Shown here: in pieces, positions 54,602 to 64,000 of the stretch
Layout: each line of letters opens with the position of its first letter
How positions within the stretch are numbered: the stretch's first letter is position 1
NCBI RefSeq assembly: GCF_014489575.1
Contig: NZ_CP060789.1
Span: 2,418,001 to 2,482,000 of the forward strand
Direction of reading: 5' to 3'
Source of the DNA: Tessaracoccus defluvii
GTDB taxonomy: Bacteria; Actinomycetota; Actinomycetes; Propionibacteriales; Propionibacteriaceae
Length of the DNA: 64,000 nt
Translations under genes and position numbers: made by a program
The notes under the pieces: generated by a model
Database searches by the model: none
What the model was told of the DNA's origin: nothing
The model's input: only the letters and a program-made list of their open reading frames with translations

Positions 54602-56007
54602 CGCGCCGGATCGTAACGGACGGTCGAAGCGGTGGCTCCGATAACGGCGTTGCGGTCCGCCGGAGCCAGGTGCCCCATCACCTCGAGCTGGGCCAGCATC
54701 GAGCCCAGCACGGAGGCCTCCACCGGGCCGGCGACGACGGGCATGCCGACGGCGTCCGCCGTCAACTGGCAGAGCAGCGCGTTGCGCGATCCGCCGCCGA
54801 CGAGATTCAACTGCGGCACGCGCGCGCCGGTCAGCGCGTCGAGGGCGGCGACGCCGTCGGCGTAGCGGGTGGCGAGGGACTCCAGCACGACCCGAACGAT
54901 AGCCCCCTCATCGAGCGTCGGGAGGCCGGTACCGGCCTCATCGATCACTTCGCGCACGCGGTCGACCATCGCGTCGGGGACCGCGAACCGCGGATCCTCG
55001 GTGTCGATCACGATCCCGGTCGACGGCGCGGCCTCCGCCAGCCGCAGCAGTTCGACGATGTCGTGCGTGCGGCCCTCGTCACGCCACTGGCGCTGGCATT
55101 CCTGGAGGATCCACAGACCCGTCAGGTTGAACAGCGGCCGCAGCCCGGCGTCGGCGCGGGCCTCGTTGGAGATGCCCAGCTCCCTCGCCTCCTGGGACAG
55201 CAGCGGCCCGTCACGCAGCACACCGAGCACCGACCAGGAGCCGCAGCTCAGGAAGTAGGCGTCGCGGGCGGTGTCGCGCTGCAGCGCGTGCACCGCGCAG
55301 GCGGTGTCGTGGCCGCCGGCCCGCACCACCGTCAACTGTCCGAGCCCCTCGACGGTGCACGGCCCGACGACGGCGTGTTCGGGCGCGACGGCGCCGAACC
55401 AGGAGGCGGGGATGCCGAGGGCGTCGAGCACGTCGCCGGAGAAGGCGTCGGCGCCCGGGACGCAGAGTCCGGAGGTGGAGGCGGGCGAGCGGGACCACCC
55501 GGGTATCCCAGTCAGGAGGAAGGTGAAGTAGTCGGCGAGGAACAGGACGCGCTCGGTGCGCCCGGCGGCCTCGGGCTCCTCGGTCAGGTAGGCGAAGAGC
55601 TGGTTGCTGGAGTTGATGACGGCGGGCGCGATCCCCGTGGCGGCCCAGGCGGCCTCGTCGTCGAGGCGGGCGCAGTACCCGTCGAGGGTCCGCGTCGTGC
55701 GGTCGTCGCGGTAGCAACGGCCGGGTGTGACGGGGCGACCGTCTCCGTCGAGCGGCACGTAGTCGACACCCCACGTGTCCACGGAGACGCTGATGGCGTC
55801 GGGGAACATCGCGACGGCGTCACGGAGTCCTGCGACGACCTCGTCGCGGATGAAGTCGAGGTCCCAGCTCAGGTAGCCGTCGATGTGTCGGGCGCGGTGG
55901 GGGAACCGGCGCACCTCGACCTCGTCGATGCGGCCGTCGCGGTAGGTACCGGCGACGACGCGGCCCGAGGATGAGCCGAGGTCTACGGCGAGGACGGTGA
56001 CCGGCAC
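54598..56007 (-). CDS. FGGY carbohydrate kinase (rhamnulokinase/fuculokinase type)
   Basis: A 469-residue kinase: V-L-A-V-D-L-G-S-S-S-G-R-V at the N terminus, a D-T-W-G-V-D-Y segment, A-G-G-H-D-T-A-C-A, and C-terminal N-L-V-G-G-G-S-R-N-A-L-L-C-Q-L-T-A-D. The pattern is nearest to RhaB-type rhamnulokinases, which also phosphorylate L-fuculose in several bacteria. Placed directly after fucI, it should phosphorylate L-fuculose at C1. No aldolase for the product is found in this window. The start is a GTG with AAGGAG upstream. Confidence 0.88.
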   Translation of the reverse strand: MPVTVLAVDLGSSSGRVVAGTYRDGRIDEVEVRRFPHRARHIDGYLSWDLDFIRDEVVAGLRDAVAMFPDAISVSVDTWGVDYVPLDGDGRPVTPGRCYRDDRTTRTLDGYCARLDDEAAWAATGIAPAVINSSNQLFAYLTEEPEAAGRTERVLFLADYFTFLLTGIPGWSRSPASTSGLCVPGADAFSGDVLDALGIPASWFGAVAPEHAVVGPCTVEGLGQLTVVRAGGHDTACAVHALQRDTARDAYFLSCGSWSVLGVLRDGPLLSQEARELGISNEARADAGLRPLFNLTGLWILQECQRQWRDEGRTHDIVELLRLAEAAPSTGIVIDTEDPRFAVPDAMVDRVREVIDEAGTGLPTLDEGAIVRVVLESLATRYADGVAALDALTGARVPQLNLVGGGSRNALLCQLTADAVGMPVVAGPVEASVLGSMLAQLEVMGHLAPADRNAVIGATASTVRYDPAR

Positions 56008-56093
56008 GAGCCGCTCCTTCCAAGGGTGGGGATGGTGCGCCCCGGGTCGCCCGGCCGAAAGGGAAAGCCGGGCGCCCGGGGCGCAGGATCAGG

Positions 56094-57857
56094 TCAGGCG
56101 TACAGCGGGCCGAAGTTCGCGCAGGCGCGGAAGTCCGCACCTTCGAGATCCTTCGTCCCGAAGGACGACCACACCTTGGGCCGGAAGATCTTCTCCTCCG
56201 GCACGTTGTGCATGTTGACCGGGATGCGCAGCATCGAGGCCAGCGTGATCAGGTCGGCACCGATGTGGCCGTACGAGATGGCCCCGTGGTTCGCGCCCCA
56301 CTGGTTCATGACCTCGTAGACGCTGCTGAAGGCACCCTCGCCGGTGATGTTCGGCACGAACCAGGTGGTCGGCCAGGCCGGGTCGGTGCGCATCTCGATC
56401 GTGGTGGCGACCTCGTCGGGCAGTTCGACGGTGTAGCCCTCGGCGATCTGGAGGACCGGGCCGAGCCCGTCGACCAGGTTGATGCGGCACATCGTCACCG
56501 GCACCTCGCCCGCGGAGCGGAAGTGTGTCGAGAAGCCGCCGCCACGGAAGTAGCCGACGTTGGCCGGGTGGAACTCGGTCGCGTCGAGCATCGCCTGGCA
56601 ATCCTCGTCGGTGAGCTCCCACCAGTTCTTGATGACGTTCTCGCCGTCCTGCGTGGCCGCGAACGTGCCGTCGAGGGTGGTCGAGCCGGAGTTGCGCAGG
56701 TCGATGACGCCGCCGGCGGCGCGTCCCTCGAGCTTGTGTCCCGTGACGCGCTCGACGGCCTCGGGGCTCCAGTAGGTGCGGACGTCGGAGAACAGCTGTG
56801 ACTTGTTGGTCAGCAGGTAGTTGAACACCATCGACGCGCCGTTGAGGGCGTCGTTCTCGGTCGCCAGCATGTAGGGGGCGCGCTTGCCGTTCCAGTCGAA
56901 CGTGGTGTTGAGGATGGTCTCCATCAGGTCACCGTTGGGCATGCCGTCGGTCCACTGACGCTGGCCCTGGAAGCCCGCCGCGAGGGCGCCGTGGCCGTTG
57001 GCCTCCTCGCCGAAGCCGAGCTCGGCCAGGCGCGGGTTGCCGACCATGAGGTCGCGGGCGATCAGCGTCATCTTGGTGCAGTATTCCCACCACGAGTCGT
57101 ACTGGTCGGGCATCTGCTGCTCTTCGGGGTTGAAGTCGCGGCCCTGCTTCAGGTTGGCCCGCACCCAGGCGTAGGCCTTCTCGTACTCGTCCTTGTCGTA
57201 GATCTCCTCGCGGACGCGGCGGTCGAACTCGGACATGTCGATGTACTCGTTGCGCATGCCGAGGTACTTGACCCAGAACTCGTCCTTGACGACGGAGCCG
57301 GCGATGCCCATGGACACGCCACCCATCGCCAGGTACGACTTGTGGCGCATCTGCGCGACGGCGAGGCCGGCGCGGGCGTAGGCGAGGAGGCGGTCCTTCT
57401 CGGCCTCGGGGATGCTCTCGTCATCGGCGTCGAGGACGTTCTCGCCGTAGATGCCGAAGGCGGGGATGCCCAGCTGGGCGTGACCGGCGAGCGCGGCCGC
57501 CAGGTACACGGCGCCGGGACGCTCGGAACCGTTGAAGCCCCAGATGGCGTGTGGCATGTTGCGGTCCATGTCCACCGTCTCTGTGCCGTAGCACCAGCAC
57601 GGGGTGACGGACAGGGTGAGCCCGACGTTCTCGCGACGGAACTTCACGCCGGCGGCCTGGGCCTCGGCGACACCGCCGATGGTGCTGTCCGCGATCACCA
57701 CCTGAACGGGGGTGCCGTCGGGGTAACGCAGTTCGGACTCGTAGAGCTCCGCCACCCGCTTGGCCATGTTCATCGTCTGGTCCTCGAGGCTCTCGCGGAC
57801 TCCACGACGGCGGCCATCGATGATGGGTCGGATGCCGATCTTGGGGTAGTTGGTCAC
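56094..57857 (-). CDS. fucI: L-fucose isomerase
   Basis: A 587-residue isomerase closely matching E. coli FucI from end to end: [19 protein letters not shown] at the start, [29 protein letters not shown] (metal Glu), [10 protein letters not shown] (metal Asp) and N-W-G-A-N-H-G (metal His). It converts L-fucose to L-fuculose; D-arabinose is a known alternative substrate of the family. The start is a GTG at 57857. Flanked by an ABC importer and an FGGY kinase in the same operon. Confidence 0.96.
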   Translation of the reverse strand: MTNYPKIGIRPIIDGRRRGVRESLEDQTMNMAKRVAELYESELRYPDGTPVQVVIADSTIGGVAEAQAAGVKFRRENVGLTLSVTPCWCYGTETVDMDRNMPHAIWGFNGSERPGAVYLAAALAGHAQLGIPAFGIYGENVLDADDESIPEAEKDRLLAYARAGLAVAQMRHKSYLAMGGVSMGIAGSVVKDEFWVKYLGMRNEYIDMSEFDRRVREEIYDKDEYEKAYAWVRANLKQGRDFNPEEQQMPDQYDSWWEYCTKMTLIARDLMVGNPRLAELGFGEEANGHGALAAGFQGQRQWTDGMPNGDLMETILNTTFDWNGKRAPYMLATENDALNGASMVFNYLLTNKSQLFSDVRTYWSPEAVERVTGHKLEGRAAGGVIDLRNSGSTTLDGTFAATQDGENVIKNWWELTDEDCQAMLDATEFHPANVGYFRGGGFSTHFRSAGEVPVTMCRINLVDGLGPVLQIAEGYTVELPDEVATTIEMRTDPAWPTTWFVPNITGEGAFSSVYEVMNQWGANHGAISYGHIGADLITLASMLRIPVNMHNVPEEKIFRPKVWSSFGTKDLEGADFRACANFGPLYA

Positions 57858-57973
57858 GGATCACACCTTCTTGTGTGGGCTGGGGTATTCGGGGTTCCGG
57901 CGCAGGAGTCAGCAGGCCGGCCGCTGGTGGTCGTGGGGGTGGGCCCGGATCGACCGGGCCCACCCCACACGGG

Positions 57974-59029
57974 TCACTCGTAGAGGTTCGCGGCGATCTC
58001 GGGATCGTCGATGTTGCTCTTGTCGTACCAGGCGAAGCCGGAGTCGATGATCTTCGGCAGTTCCATGCCGTTGATGGCCTTGATGGCGGCGGTGACCGTC
58101 TCGTAGCCCATCTTGACCGGCGACTGGGTGATGGCGCCGGCCTGCTTGCCGTCACGGATGGCGCTCATCTGGATCTCGCCGGAGTCGAAGCCGACGACCT
58201 GGAGACCAGCCTTGTTGACCTCGATGGATGCCTGGACGGCACCGGTGGCGGCGGCCTCGTTGGTGCCGTAGACACCGGAGATGTCCGGCGTGGAGTTGAT
58301 CAGCGACTTGGCGGCGTTGGTGGCCTCGTCGACGGATCCGGCGACGAGCGGCTCGAGCAGCTTGACGTCGGGGGCGTTGTCCTTCATCCAGTCCTGGAAG
58401 CCGTCGCAGCGCTGCTTACCGGTCTGGGACGTGACATCGTGGCAGACGAGGCCGACGGTCCCCTTGTTGCCGATGAGCTCGGCCATGTGCTTGGCGGCCT
58501 CCTGAGCGGCGGCGTAGTTGTCGGTCTGGACCGTGGTGATCGGGGCGTCGGAGTCGACGCCCGAGTCGAAGGCGACCAGCGGGATGTTGGCGGCCGAGAT
58601 GCGGTCGAGAACGTCGGTGGCGGCGGCGGTGTCAAGCGCAGCCAGCCCGATGGCGGCCGGCTTGGTGGCCAGAGCGGTCTCGAGCTGGTCGAGCTGGATG
58701 GTCACGTCCTTCTCGCTGGGAGGGCCGACGAACTCGACCTTGTAACCGTATTCGGCACCGGCCTGCTCGGCGCCTTCCTTGACGGCCTGCCAGAAGCGGT
58801 GCTGGAAGCCCTTGGAAACGAGGTAGATCGTCTGGGTGCCGTCACCCTTCGGGATCTCACCGTCGGCCGGAAGGGTCGACTCGGCGGGCGGGGTGGACTC
58901 CGCCGGCGCACTGGTGGCCGGCTTGGTCTCGGACGGGGCGGGGGTGCCGCCGGGGGTGGACGTGGAGCAGGCGGTCAGGCCGAGCATCAGCGCGGCGGAG
59001 ACTGCGATGGTCGAGCGCAGCATGCGCAT
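57974..59029 (-). CDS. Sugar ABC importer, substrate-binding lipoprotein (fuc-type operon)
   Basis: A 351-residue lipoprotein: signal peptide ending L-T-A-C, then a Pro/Ser/Thr/Glu-rich linker with a repeated P-A-E-S-T-P segment (about 30-60), then a type I periplasmic-binding domain of the RbsB kind (V-V-G-F-D-S-G-E-I; Y-G-T-N-E-A). The ligand is most likely L-fucose given the FucI-type isomerase next to it, but this is inferred from context. It is the third gene of the operon, after the ATPase and permease. Confidence 0.88.
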   Translation of the reverse strand: MRMLRSTIAVSAALMLGLTACSTSTPGGTPAPSETKPATSAPAESTPPAESTLPADGEIPKGDGTQTIYLVSKGFQHRFWQAVKEGAEQAGAEYGYKVEFVGPPSEKDVTIQLDQLETALATKPAAIGLAALDTAAATDVLDRISAANIPLVAFDSGVDSDAPITTVQTDNYAAAQEAAKHMAELIGNKGTVGLVCHDVTSQTGKQRCDGFQDWMKDNAPDVKLLEPLVAGSVDEATNAAKSLINSTPDISGVYGTNEAAATGAVQASIEVNKAGLQVVGFDSGEIQMSAIRDGKQAGAITQSPVKMGYETVTAAIKAINGMELPKIIDSGFAWYDKSNIDDPEIAANLYE

Positions 59030-59108
59030 GGCGGTTTCCTTTCGTTGGCGGGAGTTCGTTCTCCCGGATAAGAGGTGCTACGGATAGTGGGGTGGGCCGG
59101 ATCCGTCG

Positions 59109-60104
59109 TCAGATGGCGCGGGCCCGGTTCCTGCGGACGTTGTCGGCGAACACGGCGGCGAGGACGATCACGCCGGTGACGACGAACTGCCAGGACTGGT
59201 TGACCTGCATCATCTGGAGGCCCGTGATGAGGGTCTGCATGAGGAGGGCACCGACGAGGGTGCCGAGGATGTTGGCCCGGCCGCCGGCCAGCGAGGTGCC
59301 GCCGATGACCACTGCCGCGATCACGTTGAGCTCCATGCCGAGGCCCTCGGCGGGCTGCACCACACCGGTGCGGGCGGCGTAGAGCACCGCGCCCGCCGCC
59401 ATGAAGATGCCTGCGGTGACGTAGACGATGGTCTTCCAGAACTTGACGTTGACACCGGAGAGGCGGGTCGCCTCCTCGTTGGAGCCGATGGCCAGTGCGT
59501 AACGGCCCAGCAGGGTCTTGTTGAGGATCACCGCGGCGATGATGGCCAGCACGATGAAGATGACGGCGGCGTTGGGGATGCCAGGAATGGTCGTGGTCGT
59601 CGACAACACCCGGAAGTCGGGGTTCTCGATCTTCATGGGGCGCGTGTCGGAGATGACCAGCGCCAGGCCGCGCGCCACGAGCATCATGCCTAATGTGGCG
59701 ATGAACGGCGGCAATCCCAGGAACGAGATGTTGAGGCCGTTGGCGAGCCCGACGAGGCCGCCGAAGAGCAGGGCGAGCAGCAGGCCCAGCGCGAGCGGGA
59801 GGTTCAGGAAGTCACCACCCAGGAAGAAGGCGGTCATGACCGCGGCCAGGGAGAGTCCGGTTCCCACGGAGAGGTCGATGCCGCCGGTGGCGATCACGAA
59901 GGTGGCGCCGAGCGCCATCACACCCGTCGGGGCTGCGCGCAGCAGGATGTCGGGCAGGATCCCGGGTGCCGCGAAGCCGTTGGCCATGATCATGAAGAAC
60001 ACGTAGACGACGATCAGTGCAGCGAAGACGAAGATCTGCTGGAGAGACGATTGGGCGATCGTCTTGACCCTCGAGGGGGTCGTGGTGGCTGCGGTGGTGC
60101 TCAC
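59109..60104 (-). CDS. Sugar ABC importer, permease (fuc-type operon)
   Basis: A 331-residue permease of the RbsC family with about 8-10 membrane helices. The conserved G-G-I-D-L-S-V-G-T-G and A-I-G-S-N-E-E-A-T-R-L-S-G segments are present. The GTG start overlaps the ATPase stop by 4 bp (GTGA), so the two are co-translated. It should import the sugar captured by the next gene's binding protein. Confidence 0.93.
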   Translation of the reverse strand: MSTTAATTTPSRVKTIAQSSLQQIFVFAALIVVYVFFMIMANGFAAPGILPDILLRAAPTGVMALGATFVIATGGIDLSVGTGLSLAAVMTAFFLGGDFLNLPLALGLLLALLFGGLVGLANGLNISFLGLPPFIATLGMMLVARGLALVISDTRPMKIENPDFRVLSTTTTIPGIPNAAVIFIVLAIIAAVILNKTLLGRYALAIGSNEEATRLSGVNVKFWKTIVYVTAGIFMAAGAVLYAARTGVVQPAEGLGMELNVIAAVVIGGTSLAGGRANILGTLVGALLMQTLITGLQMMQVNQSWQFVVTGVIVLAAVFADNVRRNRARAI

Positions 60105-61618
60105 GCGGCGCTTCCTTCCATGCGGGGCTTGCCGACGGTGGCGAGCTCCATGATGTTTTCCTGGGTGGCATCCGCGTTGTCGAGGATGCCGGTGATGCGT
60201 CCCTGCGCCATGACGGCGATGCGGTGCGCGACGCGCAGCACCTCCGGGAGCTCGGACGAGATGACGATGATGGCCTTGCCCTGGGCGGAGAGCTGCTCGA
60301 TGAGCTCGTAAATCTCCTCCTTGGCACCCACGTCGATGCCGCGGGTCGGCTCGTCGAAGATGAGGACGTCGCAGTTGCGCACGAGCCACTTGGCGATGAC
60401 GACCTTCTGCTGGTTGCCACCGGACAACTTGCCCAGCAGCTGGTTGACGCTGGGCGTCTTCACCTTCAAGAGCTCCGAGTACTCCGTGCCGACGGTGCGG
60501 ATCTTCCCGTCGAGCACGAACCCGCCGATGCTGAAGTCACGCATGGCCGCCATGACGGTGTTGGCCTTGATGTCCTGGTCGAGCAGCAGACCGAAGGTCT
60601 TGCGGTCCTCCGACAGGTAGCCGATGCCTGCACGCACCGCATCCGAGGCGCCGCGGATCGCGATCTCCTTGCCATGCACGCTGATCGTGCCGCTCTGGCG
60701 CGGGTCAGCCCCGAAGACGCAGCGGGCAAGTTCCGTGCGGCCGGCGCCCATCAGACCGGCGAACCCGAGAACCTCGCCGTGGCGCACCTCGAAGTTGATG
60801 TCCTCGAGCAGCTTCTTGGTGGAGAGGTTCTCCACCTTGAGGACGACCTCGTCGCTGGTGACCTCCGTGCGGGGACGGGCGTCGCCGGAGACCTCACGGC
60901 CCACCATCATCGAGATGATCTCGCGGATCTCGACCTCCTTGGTGGTGACTGTGCCGACGTACTGGCCGTCACGCAGCACCGAGACCCGGTCGGTAATCTC
61001 CTCGATCTCGGGCATGCGGTGGGAGATATAGATGAGCCCGGTCTCAGGGGTGACGAAGTCGCGGATCATGCCGAACAGCGCGTCGGTCTCCGCCACGGTC
61101 AACGCCGCGGTCGGCTCGTCCATCACGAGAATGCGCGAGTCGTACGACAGCGCCCTGGCGATCTCGACCATCTGCTGCCGGGCGACGGACAGGTCGCGGA
61201 TCAGCGCCTTGGGATCGAGGTGCATCCCGAGGCGGTCGAACAGCTCCCCGGCCCGCTTGTTGAGTGCCGCGTCGTTGATGAAACCGCGACGGTGACTGCC
61301 GGGCCGACCGATGTACAGGTTCTGCGCGACCGTGAGGTCGGGAACCATGTTGAGTTCCTGGTGGATGATGCTCAGCCCGAGGGACCGGGCGTGATTGACG
61401 TCGTGCACCTCGACCTGCGTCCCCTGCAGCCAGATCTCGGCACCCGGATCAGGTGTGTAGATCCCGGTCAGGATCTTCATGAGGGTCGACTTGCCGGCTC
61501 CGTTCTCTCCGCAGAGGCCGAGGACTTCACCAGACATCAGATCGAGATTCACCCCCTGCAGGGCCTTCACGCCTGGGAACGTCTTGGAGACGTTCTTCAG
61601 CTCAAGCAGCTTGCTCAC
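60101..61618 (-). CDS. Sugar ABC importer, ATP-binding protein (fuc-type operon)
   Basis: A 505-residue two-domain RbsA-type ATPase. Domain 1 has G-E-N-G-A-G-K-S-T, I-H-Q-E-L-N-M and V-M-D-E-P-T; domain 2 has the degenerate G-L-M-G-A-G-R-T-E and L-S-G-G-N-Q-Q-K with I-F-D-E-P-T. The GTG start at 61618 has GAAGGAG 8 bases upstream; the longer reading to 61708 overlaps the promoter and is not used. First gene of the seven-gene fuc-type operon. Confidence 0.94.
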   Translation of the reverse strand: MSKLLELKNVSKTFPGVKALQGVNLDLMSGEVLGLCGENGAGKSTLMKILTGIYTPDPGAEIWLQGTQVEVHDVNHARSLGLSIIHQELNMVPDLTVAQNLYIGRPGSHRRGFINDAALNKRAGELFDRLGMHLDPKALIRDLSVARQQMVEIARALSYDSRILVMDEPTAALTVAETDALFGMIRDFVTPETGLIYISHRMPEIEEITDRVSVLRDGQYVGTVTTKEVEIREIISMMVGREVSGDARPRTEVTSDEVVLKVENLSTKKLLEDINFEVRHGEVLGFAGLMGAGRTELARCVFGADPRQSGTISVHGKEIAIRGASDAVRAGIGYLSEDRKTFGLLLDQDIKANTVMAAMRDFSIGGFVLDGKIRTVGTEYSELLKVKTPSVNQLLGKLSGGNQQKVVIAKWLVRNCDVLIFDEPTRGIDVGAKEEIYELIEQLSAQGKAIIVISSELPEVLRVAHRIAVMAQGRITGILDNADATQENIMELATVGKPRMEGSAA

Positions 61619-61673
61619 CCGGATACTCCTTCGTACCTTCGTCCGCCGGGTCTGCCGTGACCCGGTAAGAACG

Positions 61674-61719
61674 ATGTTAACGCTAGCAGACCCCTCTGGC
61701 AACACCAAGCGGTGTTACC
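61674..61719 (-). promoter_or_regulatory. Promoter of the fuc-type operon with LacI operator over the -10
   Basis: On the minus strand TTGCCA (61697-61702) and TAACAT (61674-61679) have a 17-bp spacer. The -10 is covered by TGTTAACGCTAGCA (61675-61688, plus strand), which fits the LacI consensus with central CG. A second inverted repeat (GGCAACACC/GGTGTTACC, 61698-61719) covers the -35 and could bind another regulator, or the divergent one. Confidence 0.7.
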
Positions 61720-61848
61720 GAATCGTGATGGGCGACGCCCCTGAGGCACACCGGCACCCTGCCGTCCGGGTGTCGGACCGGGCTCGGTTTCGCTGCCCCA
61801 AACCGGGCCTGACGTGTATCTTTACGGGTTGTGGCGGAAGGGGCGAAG

Positions 61849-64000
61849 ATGCTGATCGGGCGGAACAGGCAGCTGGCTGAGCTGATCCTGGCAGGCTCCG
61901 AGCGCCGCACCGGCGTCGTCACCTGGTTGCAGGGCACGGAGGGCGTCGGAAAGTCGACGCTGGCGCGCGCCGCATCCGCCCAGTCGGGCCGGGTTGTCCA
62001 CCACATCGACGTCTACCCCGAGGACCGCGATCACCCGCTGGCGGCCGTCAGGGAACTGGGCGCCCTGCTCGGCGTCGGCCTTGACGAGGCCGAACCCTCC
62101 CGCAGCCTGCTGGGGGCGCTGGAGGCGGCCGGTCCCTGCTGCATCCTCCTTGAGGACGCCCAGTGGATGGACGAGGCCTCACAGCAGGTGTTGTGGCAGG
62201 TCGTGCGGCGCAGCCGCCTCCTGCCCGTGTGGATGATCGTGACGAGCACGGCCGAGTCCGGCCCCCTCTTCGACGGCCTGTCGCTCCTGCTCCGGTCGCC
62301 GGACCGGGGCCGGCTCATCCGGATCCCCGAGTTCACGGAGGCGGAGACCGCCGACTTCCTCCGGACCGAGCTCGGGTTCCCCGTCGAAGGCGATGCCCTC
62401 ATCCGCGCCCACGCCATCACGGGCGGCTCACCCGCGCTCCTCTCCTCACTGGTGGACCAGCTGCGGCTGGCCGGACGCGCTGTCAACGTCCGCACCGTCC
62501 TGAACACACTGACGACCCGTCACCGCGGCAGCGGCCTGGTCCGCGACCACGTCGCCACCGTCATGGCCACCGCCTCACCGACCGAGCGCGCCTCGCTGAT
62601 CGCCCTCGCCCAGTCCGGCGACCTCAGCACCGCACAGCTGGGCAAGATCCTGGAAGCCCAGTCCCTCCCCGACACCGGCGCGGCCTCGCTGACCGACTCG
62701 GGGCTGGTCGAACGCAGCGGCCCGCAGCTGGTCCGTCTCCGGTACAAGGGGGCCGCCGGCGAGATCCTCGACCATGCGACGTGGACCGAGTCACGCGACT
62801 CGCACGCTGCGCTCGCCGAGGTACTCGGCGGTCTCGAGGCCCTCGATCATGCAGTGGCCGCCGCCGGCCCGGCCGAGGCCCCTGCCGTCCTGGCCGATCT
62901 GCAGGTCCGGTTGATCGACGCCTACGCGCAGCACGACCTGACGCTCGCCTTCCGGCTGGCCCACCTGGCCTCCAGGCTCGACCCTTCGGTCACCATCGAG
63001 GTCGTGCTCGCCGCGCTGCGTTCCGGCCGCCCCACCAGGCTGCTCGACATCGCCGACGACCTCGCCGACCTTCCCCCCTCCGTCCTGCGGACGTCCGTGG
63101 AGGCACTGCTCGACACTGAGCAGCTCGACGTCACGTCAGCGGTCGAGCGCCTCACCCGCCTGGACCCTGCCGCCATCGCCGACCCCCGGGAACTGGTCAT
63201 CCTCACCCAGGCCTGCGTCCACCTCGTGATGCGCTCCCTCCTGGAGTCGACCCCGCCGCTCCGCGACGCCTTCCGCCCCCTGCTGGTCACGCTCCGGGAC
63301 CGCTCGAACGACACGACCCTGCCTCCCTGGCAGGCGGCCGAGCTGGCCCTCAACGCCGTGGTGCTCGAGGCCCTGATCGTGCACGCCTTCGACGACCGGG
63401 TACCGCCCGCGGAGCGGATCGAGCCTCTGCTGGCGTTGGCGGACCGCGCTGCCGCCGATCCCCGGACCGCCGCGGTGGCCCCGCTCGTCTCCTCCCTCGC
63501 CGGAATCCTGCATTACGTGGTGGGCGATCTCTCCGCGGCGCACGAGGAGCTGAAGCTCACCGGTCCGCTGTTCCCCCCGATGCTGCTGTTGCAGACCCAG
63601 CTCACCCAGGCCACGCTCGCCTTCCTGCACGGCGACTGGGACCGCGCGCACACTCTGGCCGACCGGCAACTCGGCAACGCGCTCGACGCGCTCGAGGTCG
63701 GCACGTGGCAGCAGGCGTTCGCGGTCGCGAGTCTCGTTCCCGCGGTGCGGGGGGAGGACGACGTCGTCCGCACTCACCTGGACTGGCAGGCGTCAGCCAC
63801 GGTCGCATCGGTGGGCGAGGCGCAACGGAACCTGACGCTGGCCTGGCAGGCGATCGCCCGCGGGGACCAGGGGGATGTCGTCGCCGCTCTTCTCGATCCG
63901 GTCTGGCATGCGGGCCTCATCTCCTACACAGGCTCCCTCACCTCCGGGGCGTTGCGCGTCTCGGCGCACGCGAGGGCAGGCAACCTGGACGGCGCCGCCG
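61849..64000 (+). CDS. STAND/AAA-type ATPase, probably LuxR-family regulator (cut by window edge)
   Basis: An open frame of 717 codons running off the right edge without a stop. It starts M-L-I-G-R-N-R-Q-L-A-E-L, typical of AAA_16 ATPase domains, with Walker A G-T-E-G-V-G-K-S-T (about 29-37) and Walker B C-I-L-L-E-D-A-Q-W (about 97-105). The remainder is helical and Ala/Leu-rich, like the TPR-type sensor part of large LuxR/MalT-like regulators. A C-terminal DNA-binding domain, if present, is beyond the window. ATG 61849 is used; an in-frame GTG at 61831 is an alternative. Divergent from the fuc-type operon. Confidence 0.8.
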   Translation, partial: MLIGRNRQLAELILAGSERRTGVVTWLQGTEGVGKSTLARAASAQSGRVVHHIDVYPEDRDHPLAAVRELGALLGVGLDEAEPSRSLLGALEAAGPCCILLEDAQWMDEASQQVLWQVVRRSRLLPVWMIVTSTAESGPLFDGLSLLLRSPDRGRLIRIPEFTEAETADFLRTELGFPVEGDALIRAHAITGGSPALLSSLVDQLRLAGRAVNVRTVLNTLTTRHRGSGLVRDHVATVMATASPTERASLIALAQSGDLSTAQLGKILEAQSLPDTGAASLTDSGLVERSGPQLVRLRYKGAAGEILDHATWTESRDSHAALAEVLGGLEALDHAVAAAGPAEAPAVLADLQVRLIDAYAQHDLTLAFRLAHLASRLDPSVTIEVVLAALRSGRPTRLLDIADDLADLPPSVLRTSVEALLDTEQLDVTSAVERLTRLDPAAIADPRELVILTQACVHLVMRSLLESTPPLRDAFRPLLVTLRDRSNDTTLPPWQAAELALNAVVLEALIVHAFDDRVPPAERIEPLLALADRAAADPRTAAVAPLVSSLAGILHYVVGDLSAAHEELKLTGPLFPPMLLLQTQLTQATLAFLHGDWDRAHTLADRQLGNALDALEVGTWQQAFAVASLVPAVRGEDDVVRTHLDWQASATVASVGEAQRNLTLAWQAIARGDQGDVVAALLDPVWHAGLISYTGSLTSGALRVSAHARAGNLDGAA

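Overview
This is a high-GC actinobacterial chromosome segment, almost certainly from the family Propionibacteriaceae (a Tessaracoccus/Propioniciclava-like organism). The strongest marker is a complete methylmalonyl-CoA carboxytransferase (transcarboxylase) operon with 5S, 12S and 1.3S biotinyl subunits, the hallmark of Wood-Werkman propionate metabolism. A senX3/phoU/gpmA neighbourhood of actinobacterial type, SigE-family sigma and TIGR03086 proteins agree. The genus is inference.

Layout. 1-6.3 kb: partial senX3-type kinase divergent from phoU across a PHO-box-like tandem repeat, then a NodB-type deacetylase lipoprotein, gpmA, an SDR, an AI-2E-family membrane protein and a beta-propeller lipoprotein. 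6.3-10.1 kb: transcarboxylase operon. 10.1-10.5 kb: a possible short minus-strand transcript. 11.1-16.5 kb: LacI-controlled sugar operon (YihS-like isomerase, mutarotase-like protein, PfkB kinase, mannitol-1-P-dehydrogenase-like enzyme). 16.5-17.4 kb: no protein gene but a promoter-like site and a strong terminator, a candidate non-coding RNA. 17.4-26 kb: six-gene operon of DeoR regulator, E2, E3, fused E1, PHP phosphoesterase and SrlD-like dehydrogenase; this is my best candidate for an undescribed catabolic route. 26-34.4 kb: topoisomerase IB, CsbD, MFS, rhodanese, a broken peptide-binding protein, an FSA-type transaldolase, and two serpins flanking a lipoate ligase. 34.5-40 kb: DUF4129/MoxR/DUF58 cluster and a SigE-family sigma factor with a membrane partner. 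40.1-44.6 kb: isomerase, FGGY kinase and split transketolase, resembling the transketolase route for D-apiose. 45-51.2 kb: ROK regulator and orphan ATPase divergent from an mmsA-mmsB-chvE sugar importer. 51.3-53.1 kb: GH35 beta-galactosidase. 53.2-61.6 kb: L-fucose-type operon (ABC importer, fucI, kinase, LacI, mutarotase) with a promoter overlapped by a LacI-type operator. 61.8 kb to the end: start of a large STAND-type ATPase regulator.

As a whole the window is a carbohydrate-utilisation region. Four separately regulated sugar loci (LacI, DeoR, ROK, LacI) would feed hexose, deoxyhexose and pentose-type substrates into glycolysis, with the transcarboxylase on the fermentative end.

Sequence quality matters here. 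At least eleven otherwise well conserved genes or gene parts are each split by a one-base contraction, nearly all in a G or C run, and each is repaired by adding one G or C. I treat these as probable assembly or sequencing errors and annotate the genes as intact, except the truncated peptide-binding protein near 29.3-29.8 kb.
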